Shown: positions 1 to 7,118 of the stretch, one piece after another
How positions within the stretch are numbered: the first letter of the stretch is position 1
Layout of the letters: each line of letters begins with the position of its first letter
Position numbers and translations under genes: made by a program
The notes under the pieces: model-generated
The model's database searches: none
Told to the model about the DNA's origin: nothing
What the model saw: the letters and a program-made list of their open reading frames with translations, nothing else
Assembly: GCA_021155845.1 (NCBI GenBank)
Contig: JAJNBK010000047.1
Coordinates: 1 to 11,059 of the forward strand
Length of the DNA stretch: 11,059 bases
Reading direction: 5' to 3'
Source: Nitrososphaeraceae archaeon
GTDB lineage: Archaea > Thermoproteota > Nitrososphaeria > Nitrososphaerales > Nitrososphaeraceae

Positions 1-1
1 T

Positions 2-181
2 TACAAAGATCCTATTGTGACAGAAATTACTGATTTTAGAGATTTTTATGTTGCAGAGGATTATCACAAAAATTACTACGAAAACCATCAAGACGCTCCG
101 TATTGTAATTTTATTATTGATCCCAAAGTGAACAAACTACTTCTAAAGTATGGAAATAATGTTAAAGAAGAATATAAATAG
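2..181 (+). CDS. msrA: Peptide methionine-S-sulfoxide reductase MsrA, C-terminal fragment
   Basis: This is the last 59 codons of a gene that begins left of the window; the frame ends at TAG 179-181. The tail contains FRDFYVAEDYHKNYYENHQ followed by APYCNFIIDPKVNKL. That is the MsrA C-terminal signature: the Y-x-AEDYHQ-x-YY segment that lines the substrate pocket, then YC-x-x-I-x-PK. MsrA reduces methionine-S-sulfoxide in proteins and free methionine, normally using thioredoxin, in the cytosol. The catalytic N-terminal GCFWG motif is outside the window, so the gene's integrity cannot be judged. The visible part has no stops and a normal end. The Tyr-Cys near the C-terminus may supply a resolving cysteine, which is inference. 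Family assignment is strong. Confidence 0.9.
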   Translation, partial: YKDPIVTEITDFRDFYVAEDYHKNYYENHQDAPYCNFIIDPKVNKLLLKYGNNVKEEYK

Positions 182-459
182 CTGCTAGCAATGTGTATGA
201 TACTATTATTTAAATGAAAAATTAATAAATACTAACACCAGTTAGTAAAATTGGATATACACTCTATATGTTTCATTTGAAGTTAATAATTTCTAAAGTC
301 TTTTCAAAAGAACGTTAGGTTGTGATCTAATCAAAGTAAATAAGATTTTATATATATTAATATAAAGAAATAGTAATTATTATGAATACAGCAAACGTTG
401 TTCACCAATTGTTATAAAAACTGGCCTTTTATGACCGAACATTATTCTCCTACATATAA
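182..459. other. Intergenic region, msrA to dehydrogenase pseudogene
   Basis: This is AT-rich spacer with no convincing reading frame on either strand. Near its right end lies a TATA-like stretch, TACATATAAA at 451-460, about 35 bases before the likely dehydrogenase start at 493. It could be that gene's old archaeal promoter with a short leader. No other structure was seen. Confidence 0.5.
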
Positions 460-492
460 ATGAGAGAAACCTGGCTATTTCACTTCAACAAC

Positions 493-1146
493 ATGAAAAT
501 AATGATTTTATCTTATGCTGCTGGCTTGACGGAAATTCTTTCAGGCAAGCTAAAAGAATTTGGAATGACTGCAGAACGTGTTGATTATAATAAACCCATT
601 TTGACACAAATTACAGATGCAGATGTACTTGTAAATGGTTTGGGAAAAGTGAATAAGCCTTTAATAGATGCTTGTCCAAAATTAAAGCTAGTTCATCAGG
701 TAGGTACTGGTGTTGATAATGTAGACATTGGTTACTGTACCCTAAAATCCATTTATGTAGCAAATATTCCTCATATTAACAATGTATCAGTAGCAGAACA
801 TACTCTATTTCTCATGATATACCTTGCAAAAAATATGAAAAGTGCAGGCGAAGGAATAATGAAGAGAAGAGTATTCAATGTACTGGGTTCAGAGTTATAT
901 GGAAAGAAACTTACAATTATAGGTCTAGGTGCTACAGGGAGAGAAGTAGCAAAAAGAGCAAAAGCTTTTGGTATGTATATTACTGCAGTTACCAAACATC
1001 CTGATTCAAAAAAAGGAATAATAGATAACAACAATAACCATAATAACAGATTTGGTCACCAAACATCTCACATCTACTTCCATCAAGTGCTGCTTGAGAA
1101 ATTGACTCTACTACTAATAATTCATGTTTTTGATTCATTCTATTAA
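493..1146 (+). pseudogene. D-isomer-specific 2-hydroxyacid dehydrogenase, truncated or frameshifted
   Basis: The frame is open from 460, but the family-like N-terminus MKIMILSYAAG begins at ATG 493. Seen: VGTGVDNVD, then NNVSVAEHTLFLMI, then the Rossmann loop GLGATGREVAKRAKAFGM. These are the hallmarks of the phosphoglycerate dehydrogenase/2-hydroxyacid dehydrogenase family, which oxidises D-2-hydroxyacids with NAD(P). After HPDSKKG (about 1015) homology stops. An Asn-rich run DNNNNHNN follows, then unrelated residues to TAA 1144-1146. From about 1052 another frame reads SPNISHLLPSSAA and then TGA, which resembles the next helix of the family and suggests a small indel. The second half of the NAD domain and the catalytic Arg/Glu/His are missing: about 217 aa against a usual 310-330. 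I call it an inactivated gene; a sequencing error alone would not restore the missing C-terminus. Confidence 0.8.
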
Positions 1147-1357
1147 ATATTTACAATATAAATTGAAATATTTTTATCAGATGATCTTATAATAAATCAA
1201 TATAAAAATTGAGAAACAAACAAGCTAGATCTATGATATCTTATAATCCTCTTCCTATCAAGCACAGTTTTTGTTATTATCATAAATTAATATTCTTTTT
1301 GTGTTGCTATCATACAAAGGTCATTATCCTATCATTGATGAGATTATGTCAAAAGTA

Positions 1358-1377
1358 CTCTTTTCTTAAGAAAAGAG
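1358..1377. repeat. Perfect 20-base palindrome
   Basis: CTCTTTTC-TTAA-GAAAAGAG is fully self-complementary with no mismatch and sits in non-coding sequence about 45 bases before the dispersed repeat. It could be a protein-binding dyad, a hairpin in a transcript, or the end of a decayed element. There is no T-run directly after it on either strand, so it is not a typical terminator. Function unknown. Confidence 0.6.
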
Positions 1378-1421
1378 CATCCCGAAGACAAAAAATACCA
1401 TAACCTATCGCCATTTGAATG

Positions 1422-1466
1422 ATGGACTAGGCGAGATTATATCCCTCGTGGTATAGGGGTTTATCT
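1422..1466 (+). repeat. 45-base dispersed repeat, copy 1 (degenerate)
   Basis: This matches 10432-10476 in the same orientation at 39 of 45 positions by hand alignment; five of the six differences are transitions. The core here is GAGATTATATCCC, followed by TCGTGGTATAGGGG. Compared with copy 2, the first stem (GGGAT/ATCCC) is broken by one A. The second stem is reduced to CCCT/AGGG. It may be the structured end of a decayed IS200/IS605-type element, a MITE-like repeat or a structured RNA; the sequence does not decide between them. No transposase remains next to it. Confidence 0.7.
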
Positions 1467-1965
1467 CCTATCCCCTATGAATTTAACTTTAGTCTGAAGA
1501 TTAATAACATACAAAAGCGGGATCTGCATTAACTTAGGGATTAAAATTATCCAAAGTCTCAATGGATAAACAATAATCATAATTTTCTTATTCTTGATCT
1601 TATAGGTTTTCTATAGAGGTATCCATGGCAATTTCAGCATTATTCTAATTCTATTCTACAAACCGGATTTGAGTAATATTAATACGTAAGGTACTTTTTC
1701 GCTAAAATCTAGTTCTATAATGTTTTTAATTCTTGTTTTAACTAATAATAGTAGTGGTGGTAGTAGATAAGAAAACAAAAGAACGCTATAAGCCAGACTG
1801 ATATACGCTGCTTTTAGACGTCTTATCTGCCATTAATGTTTTCTTACTCTGCTACTGCCATATAATATTACCTTTCTAACAACAGGTCTAAAGAAAATGG
1901 AGAGAGAAAGAGGAGATTTGTTTGACTATCTTATATTATCGCTTTTATAACATAGTTTAGGTTTT

Positions 1966-2058
1966 TTATGATTTGCCGCCTTTTCTTGCCACTCTTTCTT
2001 TTGTCTTTTTATCAGCGGATGCAAGTCCCTTCTTGCCTGCTTTCTTTTTAGCTGCCAT
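1966..2058 (-). CDS. Small KGG-motif protein (30 aa)
   Basis: On the minus strand ATG 2058 opens a 30-residue protein ending at TAA 1966-1968. It starts MAAKKKAGKKGLASADK and ends with TKERVARKGGKS. The pattern G-L-A-S/A-x-x-x-x-T-R-x-x-V/I-A-x-KGG is the 'stress-induced' KGG motif (GsiB/ConJ-like), here as a single copy in a very basic protein. An in-frame ATG at 2082 would add eight residues (MNINIPEI) that do not look like the family, so I prefer 2058. Family members are linked to stress or desiccation, with no enzymatic role known. The intact frame amid decayed neighbours and the clear motif argue that it is real. Product confidence is moderate, because the protein is short and Lys-rich. 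Confidence 0.7.
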   Translation of the reverse strand: MAAKKKAGKKGLASADKKTKERVARKGGKS

Positions 2059-2082
2059 TATCTCTGGAATATTTATATTCAT

Positions 2083-2642
2083 AATCTTATTAATGAATTA
2101 CTTATCATTGTTTCTTATTTCAGCTATTAGAAAAAGAAGTTTAAGATAAGCATCAGATAAAATATGATTGAAAGATCATCTAAACTATTTGAAGTATTAT
2201 TACCTATAAGAATATACGTACTTCTAGTAAAGATGACAATAACAACAATAGTAACTATGTATTTATCAAGAAATACTATAGAAGCCGTTAATTTTACTTG
2301 CATAAAATGGTACTCTTGATGGACAAAAATAAGGACAAGAAACTACTGCAAAAGGATCGGAAAATAATAAAATTATTCCTTCTGTTTCTTTATCTCTTAA
2401 ACCTCTGTATTTTAGTTTATCTCTTCGAATAAAGGATGTGATTATGCTGATTCAGTGGAATTGTAAGAAGATAATTTAACTTTAATTTGGAATCCAAATC
2501 CCAGAATATATTCTTTTCAATCTTTGCCGACAATTTGTAAATAAAAGACAAAAAAATGATCACGTGGACATTTTGCCAGAGTATGACTTGACATGAGTTC
2601 TATACAGATAATACAATATCATGACACACTGATAATTATGCC
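2083..2642. other. Intergenic region between the KGG gene and the OsmC-like pseudogene
   Basis: About 560 bases with no gene I can support. A 51-codon frame on the plus strand (ATG 2164 to TGA 2317-2319) encodes a hydrophobic peptide beginning MIERSSKLFEVLLPIRIYV. It matches no family I know and an open frame of similar length lies opposite it, so I leave it uncalled. The missing N-terminal half of the OsmC-like gene was looked for here and not found. Confidence 0.45.
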
Positions 2643-2992
2643 TTCAATAAATCAACGTTAGATATAAGAAAATTAGTTATATGCATGTTAAAGCAACAAT
2701 AGCCGGTGATCTTGATCTGCACGGCTTTCTGAGAATGTCTGAGAATGTCTGAGAATGTCATAAATAGATAATAGAAAATCCAAGTACATTCAACATCAAA
2801 TCAGATATACCAAAGGAAAGTCTACGATATCTTGTTAATCTTGCACAAAATCGATCTCCTGTATAGCATATCATTTCTCATCTGATTCCAGTAGAAGTTA
2901 GCATGAAAAAGAAGAAGAAACAAGCTATTTCAAGACCACCTATGGATCTTCGGTGGATCAGACGTCAATTTTTTCTTTATTAGAAACCAAAG
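2643..2992 (+). pseudogene. OsmC-like protein, C-terminal half, disrupted
   Basis: Reading from ATG 2681 gives HVKATIAGDLDLHGFL, then a TGA and a TAG. In the same frame it continues with FNIKSDIPKESLRYLVNLAQ, NRSPV, a TAG, then HIISHLIPVEVSM, ending at TAG near 2990. This follows the OsmC/Ohr fold C-terminal half: GDLDL-x-GFL, then x-SDAP-x-E-x-L-x-x-L-V-x-L-A-x-x-x-SPV-(Y/F)-D, then N-P-x-P-V-x-V. OsmC-family proteins reduce organic hydroperoxides through two cysteines; the one expected at SPV-x-x was not seen. Just upstream, in a frame one base away (2658-2678), LDIRKLVI fits the preceding strand, so there is also a probable 1-base indel near 2679. The N-terminal half with the first catalytic Cys is absent. 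Three internal stops make this a pseudogene. Confidence 0.72.
2728..2759 (+). repeat. Tandem 10-base repeat, 3.2 copies
   Basis: The unit TCTGAGAATG occurs three times perfectly, followed by TC. It lies inside the OsmC-like pseudogene exactly where the first in-frame TGA appears (MSENV then stop). A 10-base unit is not a multiple of three, so expansion or contraction shifts the frame. This could be the original inactivating event or later drift. Confidence 0.85.
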
Positions 2993-3231
2993 AACTGTAT
3001 TGTTCCTCTCCTTGGCATACATAATTTTTTACTTGAACCATTTGTCTCCTTGAGATTCCAGTTGCCACTTGCTCAAGTACGTAGCAGAATAGCCCAAAAT
3101 GGTATATCAAAGGCAAAGGAATAGAATATGAATATACCCCGGTATAACCGGATCTCAGGATTATTAATTTCGAGCTTATTTATCCAATTCTTAGCAGGTG
3201 ATATATGATTTGTTGGAATATAGTTATCCAT
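2958..3231 (-). pseudogene. V4R-domain (4-vinyl reductase-like) protein, frameshifted remnant
   Basis: Two minus-strand frames join. From ATG 3231, a frame ending at TGA 3073-3075 carries KLEINNPEIRLYRGIFIFYS. A second frame (3179 down to TGA 2958-2960) carries FGLFCYVLEQVATGISRRQ and then MVQVKNYVCQGEEQYSSLV. Joined near 3090-3100, they follow the end of a V4R domain: an 'irv-x-nsf' strand, a Cys followed by a G/A-rich helix (flaG-like), then the V-x-E-x-x-C-x-A-x-GD-x-x-C-x-F sensor strand. The last conserved Cys is a Tyr here. V4R domains bind hydrophobic ligands and are often attached to transcription regulators. Further upstream the same frame reads HGIPVVLSVDSNHV before a TAA, possibly more of the gene. 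The family call is pattern recognition without a search; the frameshift call is firmer if the family is right. Confidence 0.5.
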
Positions 3232-3418
3232 GGCGAATCCCGTATTTTTTTTTACCTCAAATTACACATGATTTGAGTCTACGGATAATACTACCGGTAT
3301 TCCGTGGATATTTTCTGTGTCTCTATTTTCCTTTTGGTAGTTCCGCTGTTAGAGTTATTCAATTACAATTCCTATATTCCTTACGTTTATTTTATTCTAT
3401 AATTTTTGAAAATAAAAC

Positions 3419-3444
3419 CTTTCCTTATCAGTGAATAAGGAAAG
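3419..3444 (-). terminator. Hairpin terminator after the MBL-fold gene
   Basis: A perfect 10-bp stem, CTTTCCTTAT at 3419-3428 and ATAAGGAAAG at 3435-3444, closes a 6-base loop. It starts 3 bases past the stop codon of the minus-strand hydrolase gene. On that strand it is followed by GGTTTTATTTTC, a U-rich tract. Archaeal termination mainly needs the U-tract; the strong stem may also stabilise the 3' end. The placement makes a chance hairpin unlikely. Confidence 0.7.
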
Positions 3445-3447
3445 CCA

Positions 3448-4503
3448 TTAAAATGTAAATATCGTGCCAACACCACTTTGAATAAATTTTTCTGGCATGA
3501 GATCTATAATCTTATTTGTTGCTTTCCAACCAGTACAATGACAAGGTACAATATATTCAGGATTTGCTTTTTGCAGCTCTTTTAATGTCGGATCTATGGC
3601 TTCTTCATAAATTCCACCATCAGCTGGAAGATGAAATCCTCCTATTACTGCATAAATCTTATCTACTCCAGTTATTTTCTTTGCATAGTTTATTGAATTT
3701 ATAACTCCTGCATGACCACAACCTGTTAAAGTTATCAATCCTTTATTTCTGACATTAATTACTATTGCTTGGTCATCTTTGACCAATGGGTCTGGCACGA
3801 GGTTCTTTTTATCATCCTCATGTGTATTCTCTGCATATTGAAATGGAAATCCTTTCTCAAAACTTGTCTCTCGTGGTATCTGTCCTGTAATTAATAGTGA
3901 AGGAGAATATTTATTCGGCAGAAGTGTTATGCCTGTGTTTTTATGTATCGTTGCTCCTGCTTTCTTTAGCTGTGTTTCAGCTAAGAATGGCATCTTTGCT
4001 CTTTTTCCATCAGGATATATCTCCCATCGTCTTAGAAAAGCATCAGGGTGTGCAAAAACATCAAGATTAGCAGTAGATAGTTGTCTAGCAGATATTCTCT
4101 TAAGAATATTAACAAGACCTGTAAAATGATCAAAATGACCATGACTTAAGATAATTCCATTAATATGTTTGAAATCTATTCCAAATGTGTTCGCGTTATG
4201 AACTACTCCATTTTTACTTACTCCTGTATCAAAGAGAAATGTATTGTTACTACTACTGCTATTCTTAACAGTCTTATATTCATTAACACTATTATTTTTC
4301 TCTCCTTTAATTTGGACATATTTACTAACAACATTGACTAATGCAGAGAATCCGTGTTCTGCAACTGGAGGAGGCAGGTTAAATTTTTCATTTACTATTA
4401 GCGGGGGTCTGACTGCATGAGCAGAGCTTGTTAATAAGAAGTCAGTAGAGTTATCCATAAGAATTGTAATAGAGACCTTTTCAACTTCTTGCAGAAGAGA
4501 CAT
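3448..4503 (-). CDS. Metallo-beta-lactamase-fold hydrolase, COG1237 type
   Basis: A 351-aa intracellular protein with no signal peptide. Metal-binding motifs are all present: FDTG (91-94), SHGHFDHFTG (H121, H123, D125, H126), TGCGHAG (H264), GGFHL (H291) and PCHCTGW (H322). This order, with T-G-C-x-H-x-G and the late CHCTG motif, is typical of the COG1237 branch, which includes the archaeal 7,8-dihydropterin-6-methyl-4-(beta-D-ribofuranosyl)aminobenzene-5'-phosphate synthase related to methanopterin-type cofactor synthesis. Many members have other or unknown substrates, so I do not assign that activity. A Ser/Asn-rich stretch (about 69-87) looks like a loop insertion, longer than usual. The start ATG 4503 is followed by VEKVSITILMDN, the usual family beginning. 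On the minus strand a TATA-like TTTTTATAC lies about 29 bases upstream (4528-4536), fitting a leaderless mRNA. The gene is intact. Confidence 0.9.
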   Translation of the reverse strand: MSLLQEVEKVSITILMDNSTDFLLTSSAHAVRPPLIVNEKFNLPPPVAEHGFSALVNVVSKYVQIKGEKNNSVNEYKTVKNSSSSNNTFLFDTGVSKNGVVHNANTFGIDFKHINGIILSHGHFDHFTGLVNILKRISARQLSTANLDVFAHPDAFLRRWEIYPDGKRAKMPFLAETQLKKAGATIHKNTGITLLPNKYSPSLLITGQIPRETSFEKGFPFQYAENTHEDDKKNLVPDPLVKDDQAIVINVRNKGLITLTGCGHAGVINSINYAKKITGVDKIYAVIGGFHLPADGGIYEEAIDPTLKELQKANPEYIVPCHCTGWKATNKIIDLMPEKFIQSGVGTIFTF

Positions 4504-4649
4504 TATCTATTAGATTGTCTTAGCTAAGTATAAAAATTATATTTAATAGATTTAGTTCTTAATAGATATAAGCAAGAACCAAAATCATAAACATCAATGA
4601 AGCTGTAAATGATGTTCTATTTCAGATATAATGACTGAATTATTATCTT

Positions 4650-5294
4650 TTAAGGTCCTTTCCAAACATTTTCTGAGAAACTTCCATATGTCCCTTCATA
4701 TCGAAAGTCAAGATAACCATCATTTGCAACAAGTTTTTTTATAGAGGCTTGATCCATTCTGCTGGACTCAAAGCCTTCGGGTATCTCAATTATTGCTCTA
4801 TGAACCTTACCTGTTACTGGATTTCTTATAGGCTCAAGCCATGCTTCAGCAATAGTATCTTCTTTGGTGGACTGCTGTCCTCTTCTTTTTTCTTTGTGTC
4901 CTCCTCTTATTTCTGCTGCAAATACGGCAATACGACTTCTTATATCTTTAGTCTGAAACTTTACACTTGCTCTCTTGGGTTCTTGAAATTCTTCGATTGT
5001 GCTTGCATAGACTGCAAAAGGTCCTCCTCCTGCTTTACCTGTAATGATGTTTGATAATGCTTCAAACTGTTTTTCATCTGCTCTGTTGTCTATATAGTAT
5101 GATGCTTTTCCATGACCTTCATGAATAGGACCAGGCCAAGTGGCGTTAAATTGGCAAGGACATCCCCAATCACAATTACAAGCATCCAGAAAATATGCAT
5201 GAATTTTCCATTTTGTTGTTGTTGTTGTTCTTTTCTTAGCCTTCAAATGTTTTCTATCCTTTTCTATTGATAAGATAAAGGTTCTTTTTATCAA
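4650..5294 (-). CDS. DUF1326 family protein
   Basis: The frame is open for up to 214 aa. The DUF1326 signature is clear: KWKIHAYFLDACNCDWGCPC (28-47), with C39, C41, C45 and C47, then a family-like FEALSNIITGKAGGGPFAVY and WLEPIRNPVTGKVHRAIIE. Family function is unknown; the CxCxxxCxC-like cluster suggests metal or redox chemistry. The start is uncertain. The longest frame begins at TTG 5294; another TTG at 5246 (residue 17) gives a start closer to the motif, as in most relatives. An ATG at 5301 lies in a different frame and runs into a stop after 15 codons. Five consecutive ACA codons (5214-5228) encode a Thr run just before KWKI. The gene sits 146 bases upstream of the MBL gene on the same strand, without an obvious shared operon. 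Confidence 0.85.
   Translation of the reverse strand: MIKRTFILSIEKDRKHLKAKKRTTTTTKWKIHAYFLDACNCDWGCPCQFNATWPGPIHEGHGKASYYIDNRADEKQFEALSNIITGKAGGGPFAVYASTIEEFQEPKRASVKFQTKDIRSRIAVFAAEIRGGHKEKRRGQQSTKEDTIAEAWLEPIRNPVTGKVHRAIIEIPEGFESSRMDQASIKKLVANDGYLDFRYEGTYGSFSENVWKGP
5214..5228 (-). repeat. (ACA)5 microsatellite coding for a Thr run
   Basis: Five identical ACA codons on the minus strand (TGT on the plus strand) encode TTTTT near the N-terminus of the DUF1326 protein. Trinucleotide runs like this change length by slippage without breaking frame, so this segment is likely to vary between strains. Confidence 0.85.
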
Positions 5295-6083
5295 TTGTCA
5301 TGGCATATCTACTTCTATGTAAAGACTTCAAAGAGCATATGAGTAAAGAACTATTTTCTTTTCATACTATATCAATAATATAGTTATGTATTGCCATGAC
5401 GACGCCAGATAGCCAACCTAGATGTAATCTGTTATTGTTTTATTATTTATTCAATAATGACTGCAGTCACTTTGCAGTTACTGCAGTTTAGCCGTAGACA
5501 AAATTTCATAGTAAAATTTATTTGCAAATAATCCTCCTCAAAAAATCCCAAAACGATTTATAGTATTTAGTTTATTTTATTAAAAGAACAGAGATATCAT
5601 TCAAACAAGACAATAAGAACAAATTTACCAAGGATGTCCCGTGTGTAACCTCCCGCTTTTTAGCCACCACTGAGTCATACTGTCAACGGAAGTTAACTTT
5701 ACGATTTATGATAGGATAAGAGAAAAGTATATTTTCATTATATTTATTCATTTTTAACTTAGGGCAGGAGATATATAGTATTATTATTGTAGACAGAGTG
5801 GTTTTGTGTATATGTCATCTTCTAACTGATATCAAATGGAGCCAAGTTCATCAATAGCATAACATACAATTGTAGCCTATTCATAGACTGCAGACACTAT
5901 TGTCGTCATTTTACTTATTATCTATTTCTTCTAGAATTGGCTTGTCATTCTTATTTTTGATGTTTGTCGATTCTACTTCTTCAAAAGATATTGAATTAGC
6001 AGTAGTTTAATTTTTGGCAGCTAATCATTTTATTGTAATTTGTCCAGAATCCAAAATGTTAATGAAGTGCAAATAGCGTAAGT
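5295..6083. other. Intergenic region between DUF1326 and aldo/keto reductase genes
   Basis: About 790 bases. It contains two ACTGCAGT dyads (5460-5487). Near the right end a minus-strand frame of about 31 codons reads SISFEEVESTNIKNKNDKP then ILEEIDNK to a stop (about 5918-6010). It has no start codon, sits between stops and matches no family I know; it may be a gene remnant. Nothing else was recognised on either strand. Confidence 0.45.
5460..5487. promoter_or_regulatory. Paired ACTGCAGT dyads, candidate operator
   Basis: Two perfect 8-base palindromes ACTGCAGT (5460-5467 and 5480-5487) lie 20 bases apart centre to centre, about two helical turns, with a partial copy TTGCAGTTA between them. 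They lie 166 bases upstream of the DUF1326 gene on the minus strand. Same-face spacing is what a cooperative dimeric regulator would need. No regulator can be named. Confidence 0.35.
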
Positions 6084-7118
6084 TCATCTATACTCGTCGC
6101 CACAATCTCCAATTACCTCAAACAAGTTATTTGACTTTGTACATACAGCATCTATAGCATCAGAATCTGTCTTATCCAAACTAAAGTTGAATACCTGTGT
6201 GTTATTGTTTCTGTGATCAACTATTCCAAGTCGAACACCGATAATAACGCCTGCTACTGCAGACTTGGCAAGAATATAGCGGGTTGCTACATTTGCAATG
6301 CTTACATTATGCTTTTGTGCAATTCTCTTCAAAGTCGATAAAAGTTCTTGGAACAAATTCCATCCGCCCCATACATCTATCATCTGCATGTATTTTCGTA
6401 AGCTTAACGTATTTAACTCAGCAGCGGATGGCTGTGTTTTTCCTAGATAACGCTCTGACATCAGCCCCCCACAGATCGTTCCATAGGTAAGGAGACTTAT
6501 GTTATGCTCCAGGCAAAGTGGTATCATCTTTTCTTCTGGCCTACGATCTATAATCGAATATTGAACCTGGTTAGATACAATTTGTAGATCTGACTCTATC
6601 ATTATCTGCATGCGTTCAGTATCGAAATTTGTAAGACCTATATGTTTGATCATTCCTTCATCCCGAAGGTCGGATAGGTATTTGAGAGCATCCATGTAAT
6701 ACGGATTGTTATAATCCCACCAGTGGAATTGAAGTAAATCAAGGGAGCTAACATTCATTCTGCGAAGCGATCTTTCTATATTTTCTTTAACGATAGAACG
6801 TGTAACTCTTCCTGGATGTGGCACCCATTTTGTTAATGCCTGAATTCTGTCGAGTTCTTCTTTTCCTTTTAGTGTCAATAATCTACGCCTGAAGTGCCCA
6901 ATAAAATCCTCTGCTGGGCCATAAATATCTGCTAGGTCCCAAGTCGTAAAGCCAGCATCATGATATTTCATCATGTCTGAGATTGCCAATTCATGATCGA
7001 TGTATCCATGGCCGCCTGCAACCTGCCACATCCCGTTCAGTATCCTGCAGATTGTCAAATCAGGAGCCAGTTCGTAGCATTTTTTGCTCATGTCATTCAT
7101 TCTATATTTCCTAGACAT
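6084..7118 (-). CDS. Aldo/keto reductase
   Basis: A 344-aa cytosolic oxidoreductase of the usual TIM-barrel length. The catalytic tetrad is visible: D61 and Y66 in WDLADIYG, K97 in ALTKW, and H132 in LLQFHWWDY. Cofactor and barrel motifs follow: HIGLTNF (159-165), SNQVQYSIIDRR (182-193), and GVRLGIVDHRNNN (294-306) near the C-terminus, the usual NADP(H) phosphate-binding region. The protein should reduce aldehydes or ketones with NAD(P)H; the substrate cannot be read. The FHWWDY form recalls plant and bacterial AKRs of unassigned role. ATG 7118 is the longest start; ATGs at residues 7 and 10 are also possible, since family similarity begins near LAPDLTICRILNGMWQ. It stands alone, with 789 bases downstream and over 1 kb upstream free of recognised genes. 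No clear TATA box was seen. Confidence 0.92.
   Translation of the reverse strand: MSRKYRMNDMSKKCYELAPDLTICRILNGMWQVAGGHGYIDHELAISDMMKYHDAGFTTWDLADIYGPAEDFIGHFRRRLLTLKGKEELDRIQALTKWVPHPGRVTRSIVKENIERSLRRMNVSSLDLLQFHWWDYNNPYYMDALKYLSDLRDEGMIKHIGLTNFDTERMQIMIESDLQIVSNQVQYSIIDRRPEEKMIPLCLEHNISLLTYGTICGGLMSERYLGKTQPSAAELNTLSLRKYMQMIDVWGGWNLFQELLSTLKRIAQKHNVSIANVATRYILAKSAVAGVIIGVRLGIVDHRNNNTQVFNFSLDKTDSDAIDAVCTKSNNLFEVIGDCGDEYR

Larger units (their letters stand above)
1147..1965. other. Gene-poor region left of the KGG gene
   Basis: About 820 bases without a supportable gene. A 64-codon open frame at 1209-1403 has no recognisable motif and an ordinary AT-rich composition, so I do not call it. 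The stretch contains a perfect 20-base palindrome (1358-1377), one copy of a 45-base dispersed repeat (1422-1466), and a hairpin overlapping the end of that repeat, with ATAGGGG at 1453-1459 and CCCCTAT at 1472-1478. From 1480 to 1965 I see nothing beyond short open frames on the minus strand that match no family I know. Confidence 0.5.

Noticed and set aside
1209..1403. 64-codon plus-strand frame
   Set aside because: No motif, AT-driven composition, ends in the repeat region, and no promoter at the right distance; likely chance.
1772..1827. 15-codon minus-strand frame MADKTSKSSVYQSGL
   Set aside because: Too short, no motif and no promoter.
2164..2319. 51-codon plus-strand frame (MIERSSKLFEV...)
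   Set aside because: Hydrophobic but unrecognised; an open frame of similar length lies opposite; no supporting promoter or neighbour.
2728..2759. Three 10-base repeats as a CRISPR-like array
   Set aside because: Units are directly adjacent without spacers and lie within an OsmC-like remnant; a simple tandem duplication.
3198..3434. 78-codon plus-strand frame, aromatic and hydrophobic
   Set aside because: It is antisense to the V4R-like remnant and to the terminator hairpin; composition is that of a shadow frame.
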